64,000 nucleotides of DNA from Saccharibacillus brassicae (GCF_006542275.1 NZ_CP041217.1:5334501-5398500), one strand, 5' to 3'. Numbered from the stretch's first letter, positions 49,070 through 59,111 are shown. A program made the numbers and translations. Notes: a model not told the origin generated them from the sequence alone.

Positions 49070-51180
49070 TTTGTTTTCCCCTTCCGTGTTGTCTCTTTTT
49101 TCGTTTCTTTTTTCGTTTCTTTTTTCGTCTCTTTTTTGGGATTTTCCAATTTGACGGCGTCAAGCGCTTCCGTCACGAGTTCTTTTGCTTTTTTGACCGG
49201 GCTTTTTCTTTTCGGTTTTGGCGCCGGTTCCGCGCTGTCCGCTTTGGACGGCGCCGATTTCAACAGATCGGACGCCCGCCCGCTTTTTTTGAGAATGACG
49301 ACGCCGAGCGCCGGCAGCTTCACCGACAGATTGTACTCGCGGTCGTGCCACGTTTCTTTTTCCGCGCGGAGAGGCCCTTCGTTAATCAGACCCCGGCCGC
49401 CGAAACGAAGTTCGTCGCTGTTGAACACTTCCTTGTAGGCGCCGGGCTTGTCCACCCCGATCCGGTAATCGTCGTACGACACCGGGCGGAAGTTGATCAG
49501 AATATACAGCGTGTCGCCGGGCTTTTTGCCTTTGCGCATAAAGCTGATGACGCTCTGCCCTTCGTCCGACGCGCTGATCCAGTCGTAGCCCGCCCATTCG
49601 TGATCGATTTCCCACAACGCTTTTTCGTCCAGATAAAAATGGTTCAACGCCGCGGTGTAGTCTTTCATCTGACGGTGCGCTTCATAATCGAGCAGAATCC
49701 AGTCGAGCGGCTCTTCGTCCCGCCATTCGATAAACTGACCGAACTCGCCGCCCATGAACAGCAGCTTTTTGCCCGGATGCGTCATCTGGTGGCCGAGCAG
49801 CACGCGCAGGCCCGCGAATTTCTCTTCGTAGGAACCCGGCATTTTGTCGAGCAGCGACTTTTTGCCGTGGACGACTTCGTCGTGCGACAGCGGCAGCACG
49901 TAGTTTTCCTGATGCGCGTACACGAGCGGGAACGTCAGCAGATTGTGCATGGACGGTCTCTCGCCGAAGTCGGCTTCCACGTACTTGAGCGTATCGTTCA
50001 TCCAGCCCATGTTCCATTTATAGTTGAAGCCGAGTCCGCCTTCGTGCGCCGGCGAAGTCACGAGCGGCCAGGCGCTGGATTCTTCCGCCGCCATAATCGC
50101 GTTCGGGTAATAGCCGAAGATCGCTTTGTTCAACTTGCGCAGGAACTCGATCGCATCGAAGTTCTCGACGCCCCCTTCATCGTTCGGACGCCATTGGTGC
50201 GGCTTTTTCTCGAAATCGAGGCGCAGCATGCTCGTTACCGCATCGATACGCAGGCCGTCGAAATGGAACACGTCCATCCAGTACAGGGCGCTGGAGATCA
50301 GGAACGACTGCACTTCGGGTTTGCCGAAATCGAACGACAGCGTGCCCCAGCCCGGCTTCTCGGCCAGCATCGGATCGGCATACTCGTACTGCGGCGTTCC
50401 GTCGAACTGCCGAAGGCCGTGCGCGTCTTTGGCAAAATGGCCGGGCACCCAGTCGAGCAGCACGCCGATGTCAGCCTGGTGGCAGCGGTCGATCAGGTAC
50501 ATGAGATCTTTCGCTTCGCCGTAGCGGCTCGTGGGAGCAAAATATCCCGTTGCCTGGTATCCCCATGACAGGTCGTAAGGGTACTCGGTGAGCGGCATGA
50601 ATTCGAGATGGGTATAACCCATTTCTTTGACGTAGGGGATCAGCACGTCGGCCAATTCCCGGTATGTATAAAACGTCCCGTCGGCTTTTTGCTTCCAGGT
50701 GCCCAGCTGCATTTCGTAGACGTTCATCGGTTTGTTGTAAGGCGAACGCCGCTTGCGCCGCCACGACTGGTCGCCCCACTGATACCCTTCGATCGATCCG
50801 ACGCGCGATGCCGTATTCGGACGCACTTCCGCGTAGACGCCGTACGGGTCCGCTTTGAGCAGCGATTCGCCCGTGACTGAGCGAATCGCGTATTTGTACA
50901 GGTCGCCGTGCGCCATGCCTTCGATGAAGCCGCTCCAGATGCCGCCGGATTCGGGCACGGATTCAAGCGGGTCGGCGCTTCCGTTCCAATCGTTGCGATC
51001 TGTCGCCACGCCAACCGATACGGCATTGGGAGCCCAGACGGTAAAGCGGACTCCTTCCGTGCCGTTCTCCGTAGTCAGATGGGCGCCGAACATTCTATAG
51101 CTGTGAAAAAAATTACCTTCATGAAATAAATAAATATCTTCCCGTGATAAAGATTGCGCTCCAGCCGATTGCTTGGCCAT
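49066..51180 (-). CDS. glgB: 1,4-alpha-glucan branching enzyme
   Basis: A 704-residue branching enzyme. A CBM48 domain is at about residues 25-115 (FTVWAPNAVSVGVATD). The GH13 core follows with WVPGHFAKDAHGL, FDGLRIDAVTSML with nucleophile Asp, MAAEESSAWP with Glu and LPLSHDEVVHGK. It makes alpha-1,6 branches. The start at 51180 has GAGAG upstream. The last 60 residues are unusual: Lys/Pro/Glu-rich and ending in KKET repeated four times, encoded by 12-base tandem repeats at 49085-49135. This tail is beyond the usual GlgB end and might be disordered. Confidence 0.96.
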   Translation of the reverse strand: MAKQSAGAQSLSREDIYLFHEGNFFHSYRMFGAHLTTENGTEGVRFTVWAPNAVSVGVATDRNDWNGSADPLESVPESGGIWSGFIEGMAHGDLYKYAIRSVTGESLLKADPYGVYAEVRPNTASRVGSIEGYQWGDQSWRRKRRSPYNKPMNVYEMQLGTWKQKADGTFYTYRELADVLIPYVKEMGYTHLEFMPLTEYPYDLSWGYQATGYFAPTSRYGEAKDLMYLIDRCHQADIGVLLDWVPGHFAKDAHGLRQFDGTPQYEYADPMLAEKPGWGTLSFDFGKPEVQSFLISSALYWMDVFHFDGLRIDAVTSMLRLDFEKKPHQWRPNDEGGVENFDAIEFLRKLNKAIFGYYPNAIMAAEESSAWPLVTSPAHEGGLGFNYKWNMGWMNDTLKYVEADFGERPSMHNLLTFPLVYAHQENYVLPLSHDEVVHGKKSLLDKMPGSYEEKFAGLRVLLGHQMTHPGKKLLFMGGEFGQFIEWRDEEPLDWILLDYEAHRQMKDYTAALNHFYLDEKALWEIDHEWAGYDWISASDEGQSVISFMRKGKKPGDTLYILINFRPVSYDDYRIGVDKPGAYKEVFNSDELRFGGRGLINEGPLRAEKETWHDREYNLSVKLPALGVVILKKSGRASDLLKSAPSKADSAEPAPKPKRKSPVKKAKELVTEALDAVKLENPKKETKKETKKETKKETTRKGKTK

Positions 51181-51416
51181 CCCTTCACTCTCCCTTGTCC
51201 GATGCTTAAGCCCGGTGTTGAGCCGGTGACTCTTTTTCATTCAAATTTGAACACATCAATATGTTTATTACCCGAATTTGGCGGAGCTGAATAAGTCGAT
51301 ACTAAAAAAATGTTTTCTAAAAAATGTCACCCATTTCCTTTTTTCATCGTTTCAAAGCGCTGCACTTCCGTTTAATTATATATCATGTTGACATACATCA
51401 CGGGAGGGAAATTAAC

Positions 51417-52646
51417 ATGAATAAGAAAGATTGTATCGCTATGCTGCTTGCCGGAGGGGAAGGCCGTAGACTCGCACCGTTGACTTCCAACCTTGCCAAA
51501 CCTGCCGTCCCTTTCGGCGGGCATTACCGCATAGTCGATTTTCCTCTCAGCAACTGCCTCAATTCCGGCATCGACACGGTAGGCGTGCTGACGCAGTATG
51601 CCGCCGAGTCGCTGCATGAACATATCGGTGACGGCACGCCATGGAGAACCGATTCGCCGAGCGGCGAAATCGTGCTGCTTCCTTCCGCTTCCAGCGACGA
51701 GTACCGCGGAACGGCAGACGCTATCACCAAAAATATCGCCTTTATCGATCAACAGGATCCCGAGCACGTGCTGATCCTGTCCGGCGATCATATCTACCAT
51801 ATGGATTATGCCGAGATGCTCGCCGACCATAAGCTTTCGGGAGCCGACGCGACGCTGTCCGTCATGGAAGTGCCGCTGAGCGAAGCGCATCGTTTCGGCA
51901 TCGTGACGACCGACAGCGCTTTGCGCGTCACGGAATTCAACGAAAAACCGGCCAAGCCGATGAGCAGCCTCGCTTCGATGGGCATCTACCTGTTCAAATG
52001 GTCGTATCTGCGGTCTTATCTGCTGAGCGACATGCACAGCGAAACGTCCGGCCACGATTTCGGCAAAGACCTGCTGCCGCTTATGCTGAGCGACGGATCG
52101 GCGCTGAAGGCGTACCCTTTCCGGGGCTACTGGAGAGACGTGGGTACCGTCAACAGCCTGTGGGAAGCGCATATGGACCTGCTCGGCGAAGACAGCGAAT
52201 TCCGGCTCAACAAATCGGAATGGCCGATGTATACGAACCGCCAAGCGAGCCGTCCCGCTTTGTTCCGCCGCACCCTCGCTCCGTCGCCGATCTCTTCGAT
52301 GGTGCACGAAGCATGCGTGAACGAAGGCAGCGTCAAGCATTCGGTCCTGTTCCGCGGCGTGCAGATCGGCAAAGGCTCGGTGATCGCGGACAGCGTCATC
52401 ATGCCGGAAGCGCAGATCGGCCGCAACGTGAAGATCGAATACGCGATCATCGGCGAGAATGCGATCGTCCGCGACGGAGCGGAGATCAAAGGCACGCCGG
52501 ATGACATCCTGATCGTCGGCCCGCATGAGACGGTCTACGCGAAGCCGGTCGTCCTGTCGCAAACGGCGTTGTCCCAGCCGGTACTGTCCACGCAGGAAGC
52601 ATACGAACCGGCGGCGCTGCGGCGCGCGGGCGGCCTGTCTTCCTGA
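51417..52646 (+). CDS. glgC: Glucose-1-phosphate adenylyltransferase
   Basis: A 409-residue enzyme making ADP-glucose, the donor for GlgA. The start at 51417 has GGGAGGG 8 bases upstream. The nucleotide-binding motif [14 protein letters not shown] and [18 protein letters not shown] are clear, as are [22 protein letters not shown] and [10 protein letters not shown]. The C-terminal left-handed beta helix has the [15 protein letters not shown] repeat. It is divergent from glgBA. A GlgD partner and glgP are not in the window. Bacilli often use a GlgCD complex, so the lone gene is notable. Confidence 0.94.
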   Translation: MNKKDCIAMLLAGGEGRRLAPLTSNLAKPAVPFGGHYRIVDFPLSNCLNSGIDTVGVLTQYAAESLHEHIGDGTPWRTDSPSGEIVLLPSASSDEYRGTADAITKNIAFIDQQDPEHVLILSGDHIYHMDYAEMLADHKLSGADATLSVMEVPLSEAHRFGIVTTDSALRVTEFNEKPAKPMSSLASMGIYLFKWSYLRSYLLSDMHSETSGHDFGKDLLPLMLSDGSALKAYPFRGYWRDVGTVNSLWEAHMDLLGEDSEFRLNKSEWPMYTNRQASRPALFRRTLAPSPISSMVHEACVNEGSVKHSVLFRGVQIGKGSVIADSVIMPEAQIGRNVKIEYAIIGENAIVRDGAEIKGTPDDILIVGPHETVYAKPVVLSQTALSQPVLSTQEAYEPAALRRAGGLSS

Positions 52647-52734
52647 TCGGCTACAACGCGGCGCCCGACCCGCTTGACCGGCTGAAGGTTCCTCTTCCAA
52701 AACCGGATGCAAAAATGCGGCGTCGCAACTCCCC

Positions 52735-52782
52735 AAAAAACCGTTCCCGAATTGGGCAAGCCATTCGGGAACGGTTTTTTGT
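52735..52782 (+). terminator. Terminator of glgC
   Basis: AAAAAACCGTTCCCGAAT and its perfect complement ATTCGGGAACGGTTTTTT around a 10-base loop; serves both strands. Confidence 0.92.
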
Positions 52783-52841
52783 CGTGTGCGGCCGCTTCGA
52801 CGTTCAACGGGCCGGGTCATTCAAAGCTGCGTTGAATCGAT

Positions 52842-53399
52842 TCAACGCGGCTCCGGCACTTCTTTTTCGTACAGGTTCACGTACCGTCCGCCCGTCTCCC
52901 GATTCAGGTCCTGTTCGGCCACGAACCGGAATCCGCTGCGCCGGTAATAAGCGTTCAAGGCGGGCAGATGCGCCACGCAGTCCAGGCGCAGTCCCCGCTT
53001 GCCGAGCCTTGCGGCTTCGCGCTCGGCGCAGCGCAGCATGGCGCCGCCGTAATCCAGTCCCCTGTAGGCCGGGCGGACCGTCAGGCGGTGCAGGTACAGA
53101 TAGCGCTCGTCGTTGCGCTCTTTCCAATACGCTGCGTCGCTGCCCTGCAGCGTGAACAATCCGGCCGGCTGTCCGTCCGCCGTCAGCAGAAACAACCGGC
53201 GGTGCCCGAAATAGTCAAGCACCGACTCGGTCGTGAACATCTCCGGCTTCCACTGCTCCACGCCCGCGCTGACCATCACTTCGGCCGCTTCGCGCAGCAT
53301 GACGGCCAGCATCTCCGCGTCGCTCCGCCGCGCTTCGCGAATGACCGGGAGAACTCCGCCTCCGCCTGCGGGCGGCCCCGAACGTTCGTTATCCGACAT
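52842..53399 (-). CDS. GNAT-family N-acetyltransferase
   Basis: A 185-residue acetyltransferase. The acetyl-CoA core is LYLHRLTVRPAYRGLDYGGA (beta4 and the loop RGLDYG), followed by LRLDCVAHLPALNAYYRRSG and the end FRFVAEQDLNRE. The N-terminal 20 residues are Gly/Pro-rich. It starts one base after the stop of the sensor kinase gene, so it is part of the same operon. The acceptor molecule is unknown. Confidence 0.82.
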   Translation of the reverse strand: MSDNERSGPPAGGGGVLPVIREARRSDAEMLAVMLREAAEVMVSAGVEQWKPEMFTTESVLDYFGHRRLFLLTADGQPAGLFTLQGSDAAYWKERNDERYLYLHRLTVRPAYRGLDYGGAMLRCAEREAARLGKRGLRLDCVAHLPALNAYYRRSGFRFVAEQDLNRETGGRYVNLYEKEVPEPR

Positions 53400-53400
53400 G

Positions 53401-54864
53401 TTACCGTTCCTCCGTTTCGGCAGGCAGCCCCGGCTGGACCGCCGGTTCCGCTTCCGGCTGCGGCTCGCCTTCCAGCAGCGGCAGCTTGACGCTGACCGTC
53501 GTGCCGACGCCGAGTTCGCTCGTCATATCGAGCCGGCCTTCGTGCAGTTCGACCAACTGCTGCGTAATGGCCAGGCCGAGTCCCGTGCCCCCGCCCTGCG
53601 TATTGACCTGGAAAAACCGGTCTTTGACCCTGTTCAAATTCTCTTCGTCGATCCCGATCCCGCTGTCCCGCACGTCGGCGCGTACCCATCCGTCTTCGAT
53701 CGACAAATGCAGCACGATGACCGAACTTTCGTGCGAAAACTTGACCGCGTTGTCCACGAGATTCAAAAAGACCTGCTTCAGCCGGTTGGCATCACCGTAT
53801 ACCGGGAAATAGTCGCCGTCCGATTCCACGCGCAGCTTCACCTTTTTGAGTTCGGCTTTTGCCCAGACGTTCAGCACGATTTCCTTGAGCAATTCCCGGA
53901 GTTCGACGCGCTTCATCGTCAGCTTCATCTCGTTCTGCTGCAGCTTGGAAAAGTCCAGCAGTTCTTCGACGAGCCCGATCAGGCGCTCCGTTTCCTTGGA
54001 AATGATGCCCATGCCGATCCGCGTCTCGTCCGGATCGTAGCCGCCGGAATCGAGCGTCTCGCTCCAGCCTTTGATCGATGTCAGCGGCGTGCGCAGCTCG
54101 TGCGAGATCGACGAGATGAAATCGTCTTTGATCTGGTTGCTGCGCACGATTTCTTCGGCCATGTAATTGAGCGTGGAGCCCATCTCGCCGAGTTCGTAGC
54201 GATAATCGCCTTCGACCCGGACATCGAACCGGCCTTTGGCCATCTGCGCTGACACGGCGATGATATTATTGATCGGCCGCACGATCGAGTTGGCCAGACC
54301 GATACTGACGATCAGCACGATGACGAGAATCGTCGCGATGATCGCCATCGAGACGAGCGTGATCTCCGTCAAGCGCTGATTGACCTTCTCGATCGAAGTG
54401 ACGAAGCGGGCCAGATATACCTGGCCGCCGCCCTGCTGCAGCGTCGTCGTCACGGCCATGACCGGCTCGCCCGTCGTCGCCTGGCGACCGATCCATTTCG
54501 CGGTGCCGCCCGAAGCGAGCGCCTGCGGAATATCGCTCGTCTGGACCGGCTTGTCCACCCCGAAGCCCGAAGAGCTGATCTGCACTTCGCCTTTGCCGTT
54601 CAGGATTTGCAGTTCCGACTCCGGCAGCTTGAGCAGGCTCACGATCTGCCCGAGGTATTCTTCCTTGTTGTAGTCGCTGGAATTGGTCGAGATCAACGCG
54701 CTGCGAACGGTCACGTCGATATGGCTTGAGATCATATTGTAGATCGTATCGTAGTAGTAGGCCCGGATCGCGAACAGAAACACGACTTCCACCAGCATCA
54801 GCGCCAGGAAGATGACGATGAAATAGTGCATCACGATCTGTCTGCCGATCCCTTTCTTGATCAT
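53401..54864 (-). CDS. Membrane sensor histidine kinase
   Basis: A 487-residue kinase. Membrane helices at about residues 14-36 and 175-198 enclose an extracellular sensor domain of about 140 residues. HAMP follows (NSIVRPINNIIAVSAQMAKG), then HisKA with SISHELRTPLTS and the ATPase part with NLVDNAVKFS, VRDSGIGID and GGTGLGLAIT. The ATG overlaps the response regulator stop (ATGA), which supports a coupled pair. The last 25 residues are Pro/Glu-rich. The signal is unknown; a cell-envelope input is likely because of the neighbouring lipoprotein gene. Confidence 0.93.
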   Translation of the reverse strand: MIKKGIGRQIVMHYFIVIFLALMLVEVVFLFAIRAYYYDTIYNMISSHIDVTVRSALISTNSSDYNKEEYLGQIVSLLKLPESELQILNGKGEVQISSSGFGVDKPVQTSDIPQALASGGTAKWIGRQATTGEPVMAVTTTLQQGGGQVYLARFVTSIEKVNQRLTEITLVSMAIIATILVIVLIVSIGLANSIVRPINNIIAVSAQMAKGRFDVRVEGDYRYELGEMGSTLNYMAEEIVRSNQIKDDFISSISHELRTPLTSIKGWSETLDSGGYDPDETRIGMGIISKETERLIGLVEELLDFSKLQQNEMKLTMKRVELRELLKEIVLNVWAKAELKKVKLRVESDGDYFPVYGDANRLKQVFLNLVDNAVKFSHESSVIVLHLSIEDGWVRADVRDSGIGIDEENLNRVKDRFFQVNTQGGGTGLGLAITQQLVELHEGRLDMTSELGVGTTVSVKLPLLEGEPQPEAEPAVQPGLPAETEER

Positions 54865-55559
54865 TGACCCTGACCTTTCCATTTATAGCCGTGCCCCCAT
54901 ACCGTCTGCAAATATTCCGGTTCCGACGGATTGTCTTCGATTTTTTGGCGCAGTCGGCGGATGTTGACGTCCACGATCTTCGGATCGCCCATATATTCTT
55001 TGCCCCAGACGTGATCAAGCAGCACGTCCCGGCTGAGCGGCGTATTTTCTTTTTCGAGGAAAAACTGGATCAGCGAAAACTCGGTCGGCGTCAGTTCGAT
55101 CGCCTGCGCGTTTTTCTTGAACTGCTTGGAGATCAGGTCCAGCTTGAACGGTCCCGAATCGAATGTAACCTTGGCGGCCGTCTCCCGGTGCACGTTGACC
55201 CGGCGCAGCAGCGAATGGATCCGCGCGATCAGCTCGGTCGGGCTGAACGGCTTGCTGACGTGATCGTCGGCGCCGACGGACAGCGCGTAGACTTTGTCCT
55301 GCTCCTGCACTTTGGCGGTCAGGAAAATGATGCCCATGCGCTCGTTCGTCTCCCGGATACGGCGGCATACTTCGAAGCCGTCGATACCCGGCACCATGAC
55401 GTCGAGCAGCGCGATATCGATGCCCGGTTCCGTCTGCAAAATATGCAGCGCCTCGTGGCCTTCCGCCGCTTCAAGCACCTCGAAGCCGTTGCGTTTCAAG
55501 TTGATCACGATAAAACTGCGAATCGATTCTTCGTCTTCCAAAATCAGCACCTTGCTCAT
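54861..55559 (-). CDS. OmpR/PhoB-family response regulator
   Basis: A 232-residue regulator. The receiver domain has the acidic pair DEE (9-11), the phospho-acceptor Asp in LLDVMVPG (about residue 53), Thr in FLTAKV and Lys in VSKPFSP. The C-terminal winged helix is seen in IELTPTEFSLIQFFL and VDVNIRRLRQKIEDNP. It should be phosphorylated by the kinase encoded next. It lies 60 bp after the FG-GAP lipoprotein gene. Confidence 0.94.
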   Translation of the reverse strand: MSKVLILEDEESIRSFIVINLKRNGFEVLEAAEGHEALHILQTEPGIDIALLDVMVPGIDGFEVCRRIRETNERMGIIFLTAKVQEQDKVYALSVGADDHVSKPFSPTELIARIHSLLRRVNVHRETAAKVTFDSGPFKLDLISKQFKKNAQAIELTPTEFSLIQFFLEKENTPLSRDVLLDHVWGKEYMGDPKIVDVNIRRLRQKIEDNPSEPEYLQTVWGHGYKWKGQGQ

Positions 55560-55618
55560 AAGACTCCCCTTCCCGGACTTTCGTGCCTATAGGTTTGTTC
55601 ACGGATCTTGCGTTGGTT

Positions 55619-56929
55619 TCAGTTCGTCGGAATGCCGGAATTGGCCGCGGCCAATGCGCCGTCCGGATTGACCCGGTACGCGATCACCTGGCTGCTTGTA
55701 CTGTACAGCTTGATCCAGCCTTTGTCCTCGGATTCGTTCTGCCATTGGATCGGCGTGAAGAACCGGACTTCTTCGAGCCATTCGCGCTCGCCGCTTTGGT
55801 CGTCGATCCGCACAAACTGCAAATATTTGTCGACCATCGATACGGTATTGAGCGTCACTTTGCCGATCAGCTTCTGGGGGAACGGCGGCAGCGTGAATCG
55901 GCCGTTCGCGTCGCGGTACTGTTCCCTGACCGGCGTGATGCCTTTTTCTCCGTTCCACTGGCTGTACACGGTCAGAAGCAGGATGTCTTCCTTATGCTCG
56001 AAGTCGCTCCATCCGGTCGGCGTCTTCAGCGTCGGAATCTCGATGATGCCGTCGCCGTTCATGTCTTCGCTTTTGACCAGTCCGTCGCGGAACGTCTTGT
56101 CTTCGCTGATCAGCGACTCCAAAATGCCGTTCTTCATCACGACGACCTGCGTGTAGGACCCGGCGCCGATCATGACGTCGAGCACGAGCGCGTTGCGATC
56201 GGGCGCGATTTTGCCCGCCGTCACGTTGTAATAGCCGGTCAGCGTCTTGCTCGGCAGAACGAGCGAAGCGAGCTCCTGGAAATCGCTGCCCTGGTACTGG
56301 TACACGCGGATTTCCGTGCCGACATTCGGCTTCATGTTGACCAGCACCAATTCCTGCCGGTCGTCATGGTTGATATCGACCAGCGCGAAATCCGAATACG
56401 GCAGCTCAAGCTTGGTGCCCAAAATTTCCAGCGCCTGACCCGCGTACGAATAGACCATCAAGATGCCGGTCGATCCGCTCGCCGGATCTTCGCCGTCCGT
56501 GCCGTAGCCGACCACAATATCCGTATAGCCGTCGCCGGAAATGTCCGTGAACTCCAGCTTGTCGAGCAGCGGGCCTTTGCCTTCGATATCGAGCACGTTC
56601 ACCCAAGCGTCGCCCTGCTTTTGCAAAATCATCAGATGGATGTTTTTCGCGCTTTCCACCGGTTTGTAGAACACGATCGCTTCGCGCGATCCGTCGCCGT
56701 CGAGATCGGCATAGTGTACCGCGTTCGTGTCGTCCGAATCGCGGGTACGGGTCGCCGTCGCGCCGGCCGGAAGCTGGCGGTCGATCGCGTTTTTGAGCAC
56801 TTCTTTTTCCGCCGGCAGGCGCGGAGGCCGGATCAGCGACGTCGGGTCCGGCAGCGACAGCGTGTCGCTGCAGCCCGACAAAAACAGCAGGCCTGCCGCG
56901 CAGGCGGCACTCCACCATATTTTTTTCAT
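55619..56929 (-). CDS. Lipoprotein with FG-GAP/VCBS-like repeats
   Basis: A 436-residue lipoprotein. The signal peptide ends in a lipobox (LLFLSGCSD, Cys about residue 18). The rest carries calcium-type repeat units: DLDGDGSREAIVFY, DISGDGYTDIVVGYG, DINHDDRQELVLVN and DMNGDGIIEIP, as in beta-propeller VCBS or FG-GAP proteins. It probably sits on the outer face of the membrane. No enzyme motif. It precedes the two-component genes by 60 bp and follows the orphan ABC ATPase gene by 76 bp, which suggests a role in sensing or in the same envelope process. Confidence 0.82.
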   Translation of the reverse strand: MKKIWWSAACAAGLLFLSGCSDTLSLPDPTSLIRPPRLPAEKEVLKNAIDRQLPAGATATRTRDSDDTNAVHYADLDGDGSREAIVFYKPVESAKNIHLMILQKQGDAWVNVLDIEGKGPLLDKLEFTDISGDGYTDIVVGYGTDGEDPASGSTGILMVYSYAGQALEILGTKLELPYSDFALVDINHDDRQELVLVNMKPNVGTEIRVYQYQGSDFQELASLVLPSKTLTGYYNVTAGKIAPDRNALVLDVMIGAGSYTQVVVMKNGILESLISEDKTFRDGLVKSEDMNGDGIIEIPTLKTPTGWSDFEHKEDILLLTVYSQWNGEKGITPVREQYRDANGRFTLPPFPQKLIGKVTLNTVSMVDKYLQFVRIDDQSGEREWLEEVRFFTPIQWQNESEDKGWIKLYSTSSQVIAYRVNPDGALAAANSGIPTN

Positions 56930-57005
56930 TCTTTTGCTCACTCTCTTCCGATTGGGCCGTTCCTTCCGTCGTTCGGCGTTCTTCGTTTGCTGCGCCGCAC
57001 AATCG

Positions 57006-57731
57006 CTACAGCCGGCTTTTCTCCGCCGTCGTCAGGCGACGTCCGCGGATATCGAGCACGATTTTGCCTTCTTCCATGCTCCAGATCCGGTGCGCGTGCT
57101 TCTCGGCCAGTTCGATCGGCAGTACGGCGACGACGGTCGTCTCCTGCGTCTCGCACAAATTTTTGAGCATGCCGAGCACGTTGTCCGCCGTATGCGGGTC
57201 CAGACCCACGACCGGCTCGTCGGCCAGCAGGACGTTCGCGCCGTGCGCCAAAGCTCGCGCTGTGGCAATCCGCTGTTTCTCGCCGCCGCTCAAACTGCCC
57301 GATTTGAGTTTGGCTTTGTCCAGCAGCCCGAACGATTCGATCATGTCCATCGCGCCCATGTAATCGGCGGTGCGGACCATGCCGGTAAAGCGGCGCCAGG
57401 CGGGCGTCTGCCCGACCTGGCCGATCAGTACGTTTTTCAGCGCGGTACGGTTCGGATCGAGATCCGGATTTTGCTGGAGATAAGCCCATTCCCTGTGAAT
57501 GCGCCGCCGACCCGACCAACCGGCTTTGAAAATATCGATATCGTCCACGACCAAACTGCCGCCGTCCCATTTTTCCTTCAGAGCCAGGCAGCGCAAAAGC
57601 ATGCTTTTGCCGCTTCCGCTCGATCCGACGATCGCGACGAACTCTCCGCGAACGAGATCGAAGTCTATGCCTTTGAGTACCGGTATCTTATCGCTGCTTA
57701 CGGTCTTTCTCAAGCCTCTCACCTTGATCAT
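57006..57731 (-). CDS. ABC transporter ATP-binding protein without a partner permease
   Basis: A 241-residue ATPase with PhnC-like traits. Walker A is GSSGSGKSM (about 36-44), Q-loop LQQNPD, signature LSGGEKQRIA and Walker B VLLADEPVVGLDP; the H-loop His is replaced by the stretch VAVLPIELA, where the switch histidine is not clear. No permease or binding protein is in the window next to it. Phosphonate-type or envelope-lipid transport are both possible. It is the first gene of a five-gene unit (ATPase, lipoprotein, regulator, kinase, GNAT). Confidence 0.85.
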   Translation of the reverse strand: MIKVRGLRKTVSSDKIPVLKGIDFDLVRGEFVAIVGSSGSGKSMLLRCLALKEKWDGGSLVVDDIDIFKAGWSGRRRIHREWAYLQQNPDLDPNRTALKNVLIGQVGQTPAWRRFTGMVRTADYMGAMDMIESFGLLDKAKLKSGSLSGGEKQRIATARALAHGANVLLADEPVVGLDPHTADNVLGMLKNLCETQETTVVAVLPIELAEKHAHRIWSMEEGKIVLDIRGRRLTTAEKSRL

Positions 57732-57804
57732 TCGACATCCGACTCCCCTGACTTGGTAAACTTCACTTCTCTAGTGTACCCCGAAACGATTGCTTATTGC
57801 CACG

Positions 57805-58980
57805 TCAGGCCGGCTTTTTCTCGATATTTTCCGGCTTCTTTCCTCTGAAAAAGAACCCGAGTGCGCCGAACAGCATATAGACGCAGCCCATGATCCAGAA
57901 CAACAGAAACGGGGAAGCGTGCTGCATGCCGTAACCGCCGATACCGGGGCCGGCCATACTGCCGATACTGAAATGGAACGAAGCGACGACGTTGGCCGAC
58001 GGGATCAGCCCTTTGGGCAGCAGGTCGGCCGCATAGGCCATGCCGAGCGAGTAGAACGAGCCGACCAAACCGCCGGCGGTCAGGAACAAGGCGATATTGG
58101 CCCAGAGGTTCGTTCCGGCCAGCGGAACGAGTGCGAACAGCAGGCCGCCGCAGATACCGGCCCCGATCAGGATCGGACGCCGCCCGAACCGGTCGCTGAG
58201 CATGCCGAGCGGAAGCTGCAGGATCAGTCCGCCGATACCGATGCAGAGCAGCAGCAGCGCGATGTCTTCTTTGGGCAGGCCGAGGCGCAGCCCGTAGACC
58301 GGGAAGTTGCCGTTCAGCGAAGCTTCCATATAGCCGTACAGGAAAGCGGGAATAAGCGCGAACCACGCATAACGGTAAATACGCGGGAACCGCGCAAATC
58401 CCGTCGAATGCTGCGCTTCGCGTTCCGGACGGTATTCCGGCAGAAACCGGACGACGAACACCAGCACGAGCAGGAACAGCAGCGCCAGGCCGACGAACGG
58501 CACGTAATCGCCGTAATCGACCAGCCCGATGCCGAGAGGCCCGATGCTGAATCCGATCCCGTACGACATGCCGTACAGCGACAGATTGCGCCCGCGCTTC
58601 TCCGGCGGCGTGACGAGCAGCACCCACAGCTGCGCCACATAGTTGAGCGCGCTGTCGCCGGCTCCGACGATCAGGCGCAGCACGAACCAGATGCCGATGC
58701 CCGGAATGAGCGGAAACAGCGGCAGGGCGATCATGACCATGAGCAGGCCGCCGATCAGCAGTTTTTTGAAGCCGACGACGCCGACGAGCCGCTCCGCGAT
58801 CAACGTCATCGCGAACGAGCCGATATAGAGCGCCGCCGAATTCAGTCCGTTGACCGAAGCGGACACCCCCTGTTCTTCAAGCAAAATGGACAGCAGCGGA
58901 AGCAGCATGCCCTGGCTCAGCCCCGCCATAACGACGACGCCGAGCAGGATGTAATAGGAAAAAGCGGAACGCGGAGACAA
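57805..58980 (-). CDS. MFS transporter
   Basis: A 391-residue membrane protein with about 12 helices. The start is TTG 58980, 6 bases after AAAGGAAG, giving MSPRSAFSYYILLG. An MFS signature can be seen in the second half as LGMLSDRFGRRPI. The central loop is RPEREAQHSTG. Export of a small molecule is likely. It is divergent from an ArsR-like regulator gene, with a 131-bp gap that holds both promoters. Confidence 0.87.
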   Translation of the reverse strand: MSPRSAFSYYILLGVVVMAGLSQGMLLPLLSILLEEQGVSASVNGLNSAALYIGSFAMTLIAERLVGVVGFKKLLIGGLLMVMIALPLFPLIPGIGIWFVLRLIVGAGDSALNYVAQLWVLLVTPPEKRGRNLSLYGMSYGIGFSIGPLGIGLVDYGDYVPFVGLALLFLLVLVFVVRFLPEYRPEREAQHSTGFARFPRIYRYAWFALIPAFLYGYMEASLNGNFPVYGLRLGLPKEDIALLLLCIGIGGLILQLPLGMLSDRFGRRPILIGAGICGGLLFALVPLAGTNLWANIALFLTAGGLVGSFYSLGMAYAADLLPKGLIPSANVVASFHFSIGSMAGPGIGGYGMQHASPFLLFWIMGCVYMLFGALGFFFRGKKPENIEKKPA

Positions 58981-59111
58981 TAGGATCTTCCTTTCGTAAG
59001 CGGCACGTCCAAGCGACTGCCGCGACCTCACTTAGTAGTGGACAAGTTCAAGCGAAAACATACATAATAGGTTCAAAAGGCAAGGCGACGTTCGGCCTAG
59101 GAGGTTATCGT

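Noticed and set aside
51300-51416. CcpA (cre) site before glgC
   Set aside because: The best candidate around TTCAAAGCGCTGCAC differs from the consensus at three fixed positions.
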